Of a DNA stretch of 64,000 nucleotides, positions 56,510 to 64,000 are shown piece by piece. The notes beneath the pieces are model-generated. The model did not search any database. It saw nothing but the letters and a program-made list of their open reading frames with translations, and had not been told where the DNA came from. Position 1 is the stretch's first letter. Each line of letters starts with the position of its first letter. The DNA is taken from assembly GCA_041399155.1 (NCBI GenBank), contig JAWKTI010000002.1, positions 186,001 through 250,000 on the forward strand, given 5' to 3'. This DNA comes from Zavarzinella sp. GTDB lineage: Bacteria > Planctomycetota > Planctomycetia > Gemmatales > Gemmataceae. Position numbers and translations under genes: made by a program.

Positions 56510-56639
56510 CAGCCTGGACTGTATTCATTGTTTTACAACAATCGTCGTCGAGAAAAATACAATTAGGATGTAAGCAGATGGCGACACTGCAGGATGAAAA
56601 ACGGAATTGTACTTTCAGAGAAGTCCTGGGCGTGCTCTT

Positions 56640-57953
56640 TTAGTGGGTGGGTTTGAAGCGTTTGGTGAAATCTTCCGGGCTGAGCTTGGCAATTTTTGCC
56701 AGTTCTGCCACGTGGCCAGCATCGGCAAAGTCGCTCTCTTCGAGACGCACCATGTAGCGGCGGGCACATTGGAAGGAATCGCTGTGGATGTTCACATTTC
56801 GTGTGCGCATCCGCGATGTTTCTGGATTGATCATTTCTTCGAACGGCAGTGGTGTTAACTTGCCGTCGATAATGCTGATGATGGCACCATACTTCGTGGC
56901 TTCGTCGCTGGAAAGAAACCGCATGGCACCAAAGCCCAGGTCGCGGGTGTATTCCGCATCGTAGGGAATGGGATCTGCGGAACGAAGTTCGTATCCCAGG
57001 TCTTTACTGATGAAATCAACCTTGAGGCCCAGTTCCGACAGACGTGCCCCCAGGTAATCCTTCACGATTCGGCCAAAGTCGAGTTCCCCCAACCGCAAGT
57101 GGTTGTGGTCATCGCGTTCGATTTTGCCATAAAGTTTTAATTTATCCGCACCAATCGCATTGATTAAGCCTTTCTCACCAATTGCCTCAATCAAACCTTC
57201 GGCCAACACGGCAACGCCATAATTTTTGTCGCCAAGTTTGCGTTTAATAATCGAACCGATGATCAGGTCCGCCACCGATTCCAGTGTAATCGGCTGACCG
57301 GCAAATTCTTCCGGAATAATTGTGATGGTGGAAGCACTGGATTTGCCAATGCCCAGTGCCAGGTGGCCTGCGGCTCGTCCCATGCTGATGATGATATACC
57401 AGCGACCGGTGGTCTTGGCATCCGCGTGCAGGGCTCGGGTGGTCAGCGTTCCCAGGTGGCGTGCGGTTTCAAAGCCGAAGGTGGGGGTGCCTTCCGGCAG
57501 AGGTAAATCGTTATCGATCGTTTTGGGCACGTGGCAGACGCGGATCATTTTGTCTTTACTGCCGGAGCCAGGACCCACCCGTTTGGCCACCTGGCTGCCG
57601 GAAAATGCCGTATCATCCCCACCTATCGTCACCAGGCAGGAAATGTTCATTTCATCAAGCACTTTCAGAACATTCTGCATGTCGGCTTCTTTTTTCGCCG
57701 GATTGGTGCGTGCCGTTCCCAGAATCGACCCACCTTGCAGGTAGTGCGCAGCTACCTCTTCTACAGTCAGAATGCGATTTTTGGTGGTAGAGCCTTCTAC
57801 CAGATGTTTAAAACCATTTTGAAAACCGATTACTTCCATGCCGTAGGTCAGAATGGCATCGATGGTAACCGAACTAATCACGCCATTAATTCCCGGTGCG
57901 GGGCCACCACCGACAACAATCCCCAGCCGTTTTCCCTTCAACACTGTTTCCAT
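56640..57953 (-). CDS. pfp: 6-phosphofructokinase, pyrophosphate-type
   Basis: The product is 437 residues. The substrate site motifs are GGGPAPGING (15-24), GGDDT (111-115) and PKTIDND (143-149). Asp at the second position of GGDDT and Lys in PKTIDND are the marks of pyrophosphate rather than ATP use. MGRAAGHLAL and YELRSADPIPYDAEYTRDLG are also typical. It catalyses reversible phosphorylation of fructose 6-phosphate in glycolysis, saving ATP. PPi enzymes are common in planctomycetes. A perfect 16-bp palindrome lies about 50 nt upstream of the start. Confidence 0.93.
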   Translation of the reverse strand: METVLKGKRLGIVVGGGPAPGINGVISSVTIDAILTYGMEVIGFQNGFKHLVEGSTTKNRILTVEEVAAHYLQGGSILGTARTNPAKKEADMQNVLKVLDEMNISCLVTIGGDDTAFSGSQVAKRVGPGSGSKDKMIRVCHVPKTIDNDLPLPEGTPTFGFETARHLGTLTTRALHADAKTTGRWYIIISMGRAAGHLALGIGKSSASTITIIPEEFAGQPITLESVADLIIGSIIKRKLGDKNYGVAVLAEGLIEAIGEKGLINAIGADKLKLYGKIERDDHNHLRLGELDFGRIVKDYLGARLSELGLKVDFISKDLGYELRSADPIPYDAEYTRDLGFGAMRFLSSDEATKYGAIISIIDGKLTPLPFEEMINPETSRMRTRNVNIHSDSFQCARRYMVRLEESDFADAGHVAELAKIAKLSPEDFTKRFKPTH

Positions 57954-58004
57954 GATTTCCTTGCAGGTTGCTAGTCATTTGAACAATGATGTGAATTTAT
58001 GATT

Positions 58005-58020
58005 CCCACGGTACCGTGGG
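58005..58020. promoter_or_regulatory. Perfect 16-bp palindrome upstream of pfp
   Basis: CCCACGGTACCGTGGG is its own reverse complement. It lies between the stop of the small anchored-protein gene and the pfp start. It could be an operator, or a 6-bp stem with a GTAC loop. There is no T-tract. Confidence 0.35.
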
Positions 58021-58041
58021 GAGCTGGAAACAGAAATGAGA

Positions 58042-58452
58042 CTATTCTAATATTCTTGGTTGCGGTCCTAACTCCATGCGCGGTAAAGCTTTGGGTGGTT
58101 CCGGCGTATCTGCAGGCCGATACACACTTTGCAAAATCTCTGGCAAAGGCTCATCAGAGCGAAAACTGCTCAGGTCGATATTTAATGATTTTCTCACTAA
58201 TTGATAGGCGGGATCGTCTGGCAGAAGTGCCTGATCTGTTGGCGGAATGGGCTGCTTTGCCTGCATCGAAGGGAAGACAAGTTCGCCCGGTTTCTTCGTG
58301 CTTGCTGGAGCAGGTTCCTGGGGTGCAGCAGCTTCTGGTACCTGGATGATGTTGGACACGTGCACTGCAGCAGGTGGCTGAAAATATCTGCCCACACCAA
58401 AAGCAATGACCAGCATACCGAAATAGGTAATACTTTGTAAGAATCGATTCAT
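58042..58452 (-). CDS. Small membrane-anchored proline-rich hypothetical protein
   Basis: The product is 136 residues. A single N-terminal membrane segment (FLQSITYFGMLVIAFGVGRYF) is followed by a proline- and alanine-rich hydrophilic chain without domain signatures. It is probably an inner-membrane protein with the rest outside. Not recognised. It could be co-transcribed with pfp (89 nt downstream). The neighbouring space to 58583 holds no gene that I can see. Confidence 0.55.
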   Translation of the reverse strand: MNRFLQSITYFGMLVIAFGVGRYFQPPAAVHVSNIIQVPEAAAPQEPAPASTKKPGELVFPSMQAKQPIPPTDQALLPDDPAYQLVRKSLNIDLSSFRSDEPLPEILQSVYRPADTPEPPKALPRMELGPQPRILE

Positions 58453-58583
58453 GTCGCACCATCCTGGCGTCGAAAAATCAAGAAAAGTTACCCTATTTTG
58501 ACATCACTTCCACCATTTGTCCAGTGCAACTCAGAAAAATAGATGAAAATTATCTCACAATTCGAGCAAGCGACGGATTCAAA

Positions 58584-59261
58584 TCAACTTTTGGCTTTTT
58601 CTACCAGCAGGCCCGCCAGACCGTCTGAACCCAGATGGATTGATTTTTTTTGAGCAGAAACGCGAATGGTGAAAATATCATCGAGTGAGTGGTATTCAAT
58701 CACTTTAATTTTTGCACCTGGTATCAGACCAAGCTGCTGCCACCGGCGTAACCGATCAGGGTGGGAATCGGAAACTTCCCGAATCACCAGCGAATCACCC
58801 GAGTGGCAGTCCACAATCCTCTTCAATTCCCGTTTCGCCATCTGACCATCCACAGTGGGGATCAGATGACCATGAGGATCTTCTAATGGTTCTCCCAAGT
58901 GGGCAGCGATGGCCTGTTCCACGCGGGGCGAAATGGCATGTTCCAGTGCCTCCGCTTCCACATCCACCTCGCTCCAATCCAGCCCCAGCACTTTGGTCAA
59001 CAGAAGTTCAATCAGGCGGTGCCTGCGTATCACTTGTAATGCCAGCCGAAGGCCTTCAGCAGTCAGAATTGCCCCCTGGCGGGCTTCATATTCGATCAGT
59101 GATGCCTTTGCCAGCTTTTTTAACATTCCGGTGACAGAAGAGGCACGGACATTCAGCAGTTCGACGATTTCGTTAGGTGTTACCTGATTACGATCCCCAC
59201 CCAGACGGTGGATAGCTTTCAGGTAGTCTTGCACGGATCGACTAACAGCAGACATTTGCAT
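58584..59261 (-). CDS. DtxR/MntR family metal-dependent transcriptional regulator
   Basis: The product is 225 residues. The N-terminal winged helix runs SRSVQDYLKAIHRLGGDRNQVTPNEIVELLNVRASSVTGMLKKLAKASLIEY. The dimerisation/metal domain has HRLIELLLTKVLGLDWSEVDVEAEALEHAISPRVEQAI, with the Glu, His and Cys/Asp ligands of DtxR-type sites, and a FeoA/SH3-like C-terminal domain follows (DSLVIREVSDSHPDRLRRWQQLGLIPGAKIKV). It probably represses iron or manganese uptake genes when metal-loaded. No target operon is adjacent; the ZnuA-like pair is 28 kb away. Divergent from the SDR gene. Confidence 0.92.
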   Translation of the reverse strand: MQMSAVSRSVQDYLKAIHRLGGDRNQVTPNEIVELLNVRASSVTGMLKKLAKASLIEYEARQGAILTAEGLRLALQVIRRHRLIELLLTKVLGLDWSEVDVEAEALEHAISPRVEQAIAAHLGEPLEDPHGHLIPTVDGQMAKRELKRIVDCHSGDSLVIREVSDSHPDRLRRWQQLGLIPGAKIKVIEYHSLDDIFTIRVSAQKKSIHLGSDGLAGLLVEKAKS

Positions 59262-59393
59262 CTACAGGGTTCAGGTAATCGCACTCTCAATTTACTAAGG
59301 ATGGCACGATTGGCGATAGCGGAAATCCCCCACTCAGGTTGTAAAACAACGCAACGATACCAGAACGCCATAGATTGGCAGAAGAGAACAGAT

Positions 59394-60182
59394 ATGCTGG
59401 CAGGGAAACGTGCATTGATCACTGGGAGCAGCCGCGGGATTGGCCTGGGAGTTGCACAGGCATTTGCGTCGGCGGGTGCCACCATCTTCTGTTGTTCTGA
59501 GCAGCCCTATGAAGCCTGTATCGAGCTGCACCCATTATTGGGAAAGCAAACTGATCGTTATTTGCAGGTTGACCTTCGCACCGACCGTGGGGCAATCGAA
59601 GTGGTACAGCGGGCAGAGCAGATCCTGGGAGGCCTGGATATTCTGGTCAATAATGTGGGGACATTCAATGAACCACCTTTGCTGGATATTACACGTCACG
59701 ATTTTGAGCGGATTTTTGGCATTAATGTCTGGTCGGCATTGGCATGCAGTCAGGAATTCGCCAGACTGGCAATCACTGCGAAGCGACCTGGTCGGATTTT
59801 GTTCACTTCGTCGCTGAATGGCAGCAGATCGGAACCTGCCCACACGCTGTACGATGCCAGCAAGGGTGCAATGAATGCGTTAATCCGGCAATTGGCGATT
59901 GAACTGGCACCCCACAGCATCACGACGGCGGGGATCGCACCCGGTTTGGTAGAAACCCCACTGACCGATTTTGGCCTGCGCTCCGATCCTGCGGTGCGGC
60001 AAATGATCGAACATCAAATTCCAGTGGGCAAAATTGCCACCGTGGCTGATATCGCCCACTGGTATGTGTTTTTAGCCAGCGATGCTGCCAATTATGGTAC
60101 TGGGATCATTATTCCGGTGGATGGTGGGCTGGACGCACAGCAAATGGGCATGAGACCGATTGCGGAATCAGAAAAACATTAA
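59394..60182 (+). CDS. Short-chain dehydrogenase/reductase (SDR)
   Basis: The product is 262 residues from ATG 59394. The extension to 59208 is in frame but overlaps the divergent regulator gene and is not family-like. The cofactor site is ITGSSRGIGLG (9-19), the adenine-ring motif NNVG follows, and the catalytic triad Ser-Tyr-Lys lies in FTSSLNGSRSEPAHTLYDASKG. The C terminus VPVDGGLDAQ is typical of the classical SDR group (FabG-like). Substrate unknown. Confidence 0.92.
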   Translation: MLAGKRALITGSSRGIGLGVAQAFASAGATIFCCSEQPYEACIELHPLLGKQTDRYLQVDLRTDRGAIEVVQRAEQILGGLDILVNNVGTFNEPPLLDITRHDFERIFGINVWSALACSQEFARLAITAKRPGRILFTSSLNGSRSEPAHTLYDASKGAMNALIRQLAIELAPHSITTAGIAPGLVETPLTDFGLRSDPAVRQMIEHQIPVGKIATVADIAHWYVFLASDAANYGTGIIIPVDGGLDAQQMGMRPIAESEKH

Positions 60183-60211
60183 TATTTGTTAATAATCGGG
60201 TGTTTCGGCAC

Positions 60212-61159
60212 TTACAAGCCAAATACTTTTTCCATTTGCTTGCGGATCGTCGTTAATCGTTCCAGCCCACCCCCACCAACTTCTGCGGTGGCCCAACCCG
60301 TAAAGCCAATATCTTTCAAGCCCTGGCGAACTTGATCCCACGGCAGGTCGCCTTCGCCGATATCGGTAAATTTATTGTCCTTACGGCTAAAGCCTTTCAC
60401 ATCGAGTTTCACGCACCGATGGCCGAATTCACGCAGCCAATCGCCCGGTTGACCGTATTTCCAGTGATTGCCGATATCGTAATACATCCCCACCCACGGA
60501 CTGTTGAAACTATCGACAAATTCAACGAACTTTTTCGCCGATTGTTCAGGCGGGGCGTTGTGATCGTAGTGCATCTGATTCCAGACATTTTCAAACAGAA
60601 TTGGCTGGCCAAGTGCAGCCGCTAGTGGGAGCAGTTTGCGGATCTCTTCTCGTGCTCGTGCGTCAATCACATCGGCGGCACCGTCTCCCCCACGTCCAAT
60701 GACAATGAGCACGCCATTCCCACCTGCTGCGTGGGAGACGCGGATGCAATGCTCGATATTCTTCACGCCCGCAGCACGATCTTCAGCGTTTGGACTGGTC
60801 AACCTCTTGTTCCAGTGGGCATGGTTGATGGCGTTGTGGACAAACATGCCCGATTCCTGCACCGCCTGACGAGCCTGCTCTGGTGTAAATTCTGCCGCCT
60901 GATCGAAATCTACCCCATCAAACCCCGCATCTTTGGCAAGCTTTAATCGTTGTGCGATTGTCAGATCTTTCCCATCAAGTTTCTTGGGGATCATTCCCAA
61001 CTTACAGGAAAGCAGAATCGTTTTTCCCGTGGGTGGGGTGATGATTGCAGCAGGTTTTTCCTGACCAAGACTGACCGAGTTACCAGCAAGTGCCGCAGCA
61101 CCCACGGCAAGGGTAGAACCAGTAAAAAATTGACGACGATTGGTATCTGGCAGATTCAT
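60212..61159 (-). CDS. Tat-exported sugar phosphate isomerase/epimerase family protein
   Basis: The product is 315 residues from ATG 61159, with GAGAG upstream. The N terminus MNLPDTNRRQFFTGSTLAVGAAALAG is a twin-arginine signal peptide. The rest is a xylose-isomerase-like TIM barrel: GFDGVDFDQAAEFT, HNAINHAHWNKR, ILFENVWNQM, VGMYYDIGNHWKYG, CVKLDVKGFSRKDNK and WATAEVGGGG supply metal ligands. Exported barrels of this kind are very common in planctomycetes and have no assigned substrate. It is not closely similar to the cytoplasmic barrel at 11479. Confidence 0.85.
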   Translation of the reverse strand: MNLPDTNRRQFFTGSTLAVGAAALAGNSVSLGQEKPAAIITPPTGKTILLSCKLGMIPKKLDGKDLTIAQRLKLAKDAGFDGVDFDQAAEFTPEQARQAVQESGMFVHNAINHAHWNKRLTSPNAEDRAAGVKNIEHCIRVSHAAGGNGVLIVIGRGGDGAADVIDARAREEIRKLLPLAAALGQPILFENVWNQMHYDHNAPPEQSAKKFVEFVDSFNSPWVGMYYDIGNHWKYGQPGDWLREFGHRCVKLDVKGFSRKDNKFTDIGEGDLPWDQVRQGLKDIGFTGWATAEVGGGGLERLTTIRKQMEKVFGL

Positions 61160-61341
61160 GAATGCAACTCTCAAATGGGAAAGAAGTTTTTGTTACAGCA
61201 TTTTTTACAAAATATTCGCTGAATTGGATCCGTATGAAACTTTTGCCGCAAACTGGCCAACTTGTACCCACGTGGGTTGGAACCGCTAAGATAGATTGTG
61301 AAGATTTGTTTAACTATCCGGTAGTTGTGCGGGCCTGAACC

Positions 61342-62538
61342 ATGCGTGATCCGTTTTCGTGGTCGTTGCCGTTGTTTCGCGCGTTTGGCATTCAGGTGCG
61401 AATCCACATCATCTATATCATCCTGACGCTGGGGTTGATTCTGCGAGCATATTCGCAGGATCCCCACCATTGGCTCGATTTCGTGCTGATCTGGGTCGTC
61501 ATGTTGTTTGTCATTATTCTGCTGCATGAATTCGGCCACTGTTTTGCCGCACGCCGCGTGAATGGAGATGCGGAAGAAATTCTGATGTGGCCCCTTGGTG
61601 GGCTGGCATATTGCAGTGTGCCCCATACTGCGCGGGCCAATCTGGTTACGGCGGTGGGTGGTCCGATGGTCAACGTCTGGATCTGCCTGGCTGCCACGGT
61701 GGCCCTGTTTATTGCAGGCTTTCTGCCACCGATGAACATTTTCCAGTCGCGGCAACTCTACCAGCCGGAACTTCATCATTGGAAAACAGGCACTACCGCA
61801 CTGCCAGGGTTTGGTAACCTGGCCTACTTTGAGGATGCGAATACTGGAAAATTAATCCACTCTTATCAGTTATTTCAATTAGATGATGGTAGTCTGGTGG
61901 CGATGAAGGATTCCAAAGCCATTCGGGTAATTGAACCGGAGGAGGTGCGTTATCCCACCTGGGTACTCTGGACGGCCCGCCTGTTCTGGGTAAGCTGGAT
62001 GCTGTTACTGTTTAATCTGCTGCCCGCCTTTCCGCTGGACGGAGGGCGGATTCTACAATGCCTGATCTGGGGCCGCACCGACGACTTCAAGCAGGCGACG
62101 ACGATCGCCTGTTATGCTGGTTTTGCTACCGCCTTTCTATTTCTGTTGATTTCTTTCTGGTTAAATGAAACCATGCTGTTGGCACTGGGCATCTTTATTC
62201 TGATTACCTGTTATCAGCAGTTACGAATGCTGGAAATGGGTGGCTATCAGGAAGCGGGAGCCTTTGGTTATGATTTTTCCAAAGGGTATGGAGCGTTTGG
62301 AGCAGATGATGACCGCCCACGGAAAAAACGGGAAGGCTTTATCCGCCGCTGGGTGAAAGCCAAGCGGGAAAGGCGACTTCGGAAGGAAAAAGAGCAACAG
62401 GCGGCAGATGAAATCCGCCTGGATGAATTGCTGGAAAAAATCAGTCGAGAAGGAAAAGATTCACTGACTTCGGAAGAACGACGTTTTATGCAACGAATGA
62501 GCGATCGTAAGCGAGATCGAACCCGCGATAACAGTTAA
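61342..62538 (+). CDS. Site-2 protease family zinc metalloprotease (M50)
   Basis: The product is 398 residues. The zinc site is HEFGH (62-66) on one membrane helix, and the third ligand Asp233 lies in LLPAFPLDGGRIL. Helices near 22-37, 47-63, 97-118, 205-225 and 255-290 form the membrane core. The C-terminal ~110 residues are soluble, very charged and helical (RRWVKAKRERRLRKEKEQQ), unlike classical RseP. It has no PDZ domain, so it is nearer the SpoIVFB-like/CBS-less group. It should cut membrane-embedded substrates, perhaps anti-sigma factors. Divergent from the Tat isomerase gene. Confidence 0.88.
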   Translation: MRDPFSWSLPLFRAFGIQVRIHIIYIILTLGLILRAYSQDPHHWLDFVLIWVVMLFVIILLHEFGHCFAARRVNGDAEEILMWPLGGLAYCSVPHTARANLVTAVGGPMVNVWICLAATVALFIAGFLPPMNIFQSRQLYQPELHHWKTGTTALPGFGNLAYFEDANTGKLIHSYQLFQLDDGSLVAMKDSKAIRVIEPEEVRYPTWVLWTARLFWVSWMLLLFNLLPAFPLDGGRILQCLIWGRTDDFKQATTIACYAGFATAFLFLLISFWLNETMLLALGIFILITCYQQLRMLEMGGYQEAGAFGYDFSKGYGAFGADDDRPRKKREGFIRRWVKAKRERRLRKEKEQQAADEIRLDELLEKISREGKDSLTSEERRFMQRMSDRKRDRTRDNS

Positions 62539-62612
62539 CCTTCTAGTTTATGACGGAGCACCATTGTGGTGCAGCACGTGCCTGACAACCACCAGCCGCC
62601 AAAACTCGCCAC

Positions 62613-64000
62613 ATGAAATCGAGAAAACCAGGTCCGCTCTACTGGCAAGTGCCACCTTCCGCCACACCTGAGGTGGGGCAATCTCCGGCACCAATTTCGA
62701 TTATTGTGCGTGCCAAAACGTCCAAATCGCCCCCACCAACACTGTGGGTACTCTCTTCCGATGCCCTCTCCACCTTAACGCAATTCTGCCAGCAGGAACA
62801 CGAAACAACCATTCTGCAGCTCGATTCTGCCTGGCTGCAGACTCACTCCGGTACCTGTCTGGTGCTGCGAACATCCCGCAATACAGCGGGATTTGCAATT
62901 TCCATGCCCCAACTGCAGCCATTTTGCTCGCATGCACGCTTTCCGAACTGTTTTCTGCCAGAACAATGCATTTGGCACCCCCACATCCGGCGGGAATACC
63001 TTCGGCAGTGGCTTGATCAGACTGACACGGTATTCTGGTGGGTATTTGATGCTGAAATCCGTCGCTGGGTGATGCACAGCATGCCCAATGAGGCCTTTCT
63101 GCCATTAGCACAGCGTGTGCAGCACCTGGTGCCCACCACGATCGTGCGGCCAGAATTCATGCCGGACCTCAATTTTTTCGAGTTGGCCAATTTTATCACC
63201 CACGTTCCCTCTACTGAAGGGCAGAAAAAGGAGAAAAGCAGCCAGAAAAATCAGGATGTGGTGGTGCCACTGAGTGCTACCAACGTTCCCGTGGTAACGC
63301 CCGGTGTGGTGCCAGTGATGGAGCCGGAGGTAACGGTGACCAAACTGAAGGTGCCGGAAAATGCCCACCGTCCATTACTGGAACAATTAACGGCACTGCA
63401 GACCACCTTTGTTGGGATTTCCGGCGATTACCACCATCCCGACCGTAAGGCACTGTGGGAACCACTTGCCCAGCTATATGCCGCCAATGCCATGTGGCCG
63501 GAAGCACGTTTATGCAGCACCAATGCTGCCTGGTTAACGCAGAACAGTGCATTTTTGCCAGCAGCGGAACTGGATGAAAATCCGGAAGACCATTGGATTT
63601 ACGCCTGTGCAATGAATCAACAGCACGCACTGCCCGCACCCGACTTGGTCCGACTGCATCTGGAAGAGCGGGAGAATGCGTTGCCCGTACGGATGGTGTG
63701 GCTGGCCTGGAAAAATCTTGCCAGATCCACTGGTGATCTACTGCTTCTGACACGTGCCCGCGACCGCTTATTGGCAGAGATGATGGATCACGGGCTGGTG
63801 CGGAATCGTGATTTTCCAGCTTTTGTGACACGAGCTGCCTCGGTGAAAGACCCCACGACGATGGAATCGGACCGGATTTTTGGCATGATTGAACTTTGTC
63901 GAAACTGGGCTTCCGCTGGGAAAGTGCTGCACCGCGATCTGCTGATTCGCAATACCTTTGCTGTGACGATGGCCCAGGGGGGCAACATGCAGGTGGCGAA
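62613..64000 (+). CDS. Hypothetical protein, 3' end outside the window
   Basis: ATG 62613 opens a frame with no stop to base 64000, giving 462 visible codons. An in-frame TGA at 62583-62585 limits the start, and no other start codon lies between. There is no clear ribosome binding site. The N-terminal part is proline-rich. Aromatic residues and histidines are scattered through the middle, with a low-complexity Val/Pro/Glu segment around 63260-63360. The last ~90 residues are helical. No family is recognised. It follows the site-2 protease gene by 75 nt in the same direction, so co-transcription is possible. Confidence 0.7.
   Translation, partial: MKSRKPGPLYWQVPPSATPEVGQSPAPISIIVRAKTSKSPPPTLWVLSSDALSTLTQFCQQEHETTILQLDSAWLQTHSGTCLVLRTSRNTAGFAISMPQLQPFCSHARFPNCFLPEQCIWHPHIRREYLRQWLDQTDTVFWWVFDAEIRRWVMHSMPNEAFLPLAQRVQHLVPTTIVRPEFMPDLNFFELANFITHVPSTEGQKKEKSSQKNQDVVVPLSATNVPVVTPGVVPVMEPEVTVTKLKVPENAHRPLLEQLTALQTTFVGISGDYHHPDRKALWEPLAQLYAANAMWPEARLCSTNAAWLTQNSAFLPAAELDENPEDHWIYACAMNQQHALPAPDLVRLHLEERENALPVRMVWLAWKNLARSTGDLLLLTRARDRLLAEMMDHGLVRNRDFPAFVTRAASVKDPTTMESDRIFGMIELCRNWASAGKVLHRDLLIRNTFAVTMAQGGNMQVA

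Overview
This window looks like the chromosome of a planctomycete, most likely of the Gemmatales/Gemmataceae. The evidence is a set of lineage-typical families: a TIGR02996 leucine-rich repeat protein, a TIGR03067 protein, a DUF1559 prepilin-like protein, a large protein combining a CxxCH haem motif with leucine-rich repeats, PHP-type CehA/McbA proteins, and a PPi-type phosphofructokinase. Base composition is near 50 percent GC, except for a visibly GC-richer macro-domain gene near 25.5-26.1 kb.

Positions 1-10913 are the right-hand part of an integrated element. It begins inside the accessory part of a type I restriction locus (YaaC-like protein, deoxyribosyltransferase-like protein, HsdR). 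It continues with a phage-type small terminase gene that has its own good promoter, an unrecognised 518-residue protein behind a highly structured leader, a TGAACAC repeat array, an AlpA-type excisionase, a RepA-like AAA ATPase and a tyrosine integrase. The integrase C terminus is encoded inside the 3' end of the tmRNA gene (10867-11259, minus strand), which is therefore the attachment site. No large terminase, portal or capsid gene is visible, so the element resembles a phage satellite or integrative island carrying defence cargo. Its left end lies outside the window.

From 11.4 to 25 kb the genes look chromosomal: a sugar isomerase with a degenerate PHP-like partner, NAD(P)H-hydrate dehydratase, an Rpn-family nuclease, a universal stress protein, a two-gene HEAT / haem-LRR cluster, a DinG-like helicase and acetyl-CoA synthetase. 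At 25.3-26.3 kb a macro-domain gene is bracketed by two copies of a roughly 106-bp direct repeat containing a 52-nt hairpin. A third copy of the hairpin lies at 56.46 kb, just upstream of a GH16 glucanase gene. Both downstream genes start 24-25 nt after their hairpin.

From 26.4 to 54.4 kb come a PHP metallohydrolase, a zinc-type ABC pair without a permease, MgtE, PanC, a CYTH protein, a Rieske protein, PheA, RfbD, LigA, a DUF1559 protein, NAD kinase, an ABC permease, a DUF1653-cupin fusion, a ROK kinase and an inositol-monophosphatase-like enzyme (overlapping genes), a FliA-like sigma factor, a short UvrC and two tandem arylsulfatases ending in a terminator. A tRNA-Thr(CGU) at 54.5 kb is overlapped by a frameshifted integrase remnant, which marks a second, decayed integration site.

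The right end carries the GH16 enzyme, PPi-phosphofructokinase, a small anchored protein, a DtxR-type regulator, an SDR oxidoreductase, a Tat-exported isomerase-like protein, a site-2 protease and a gene that runs off the end. All calls come from reading the sequence. No searches or folding programs were run.
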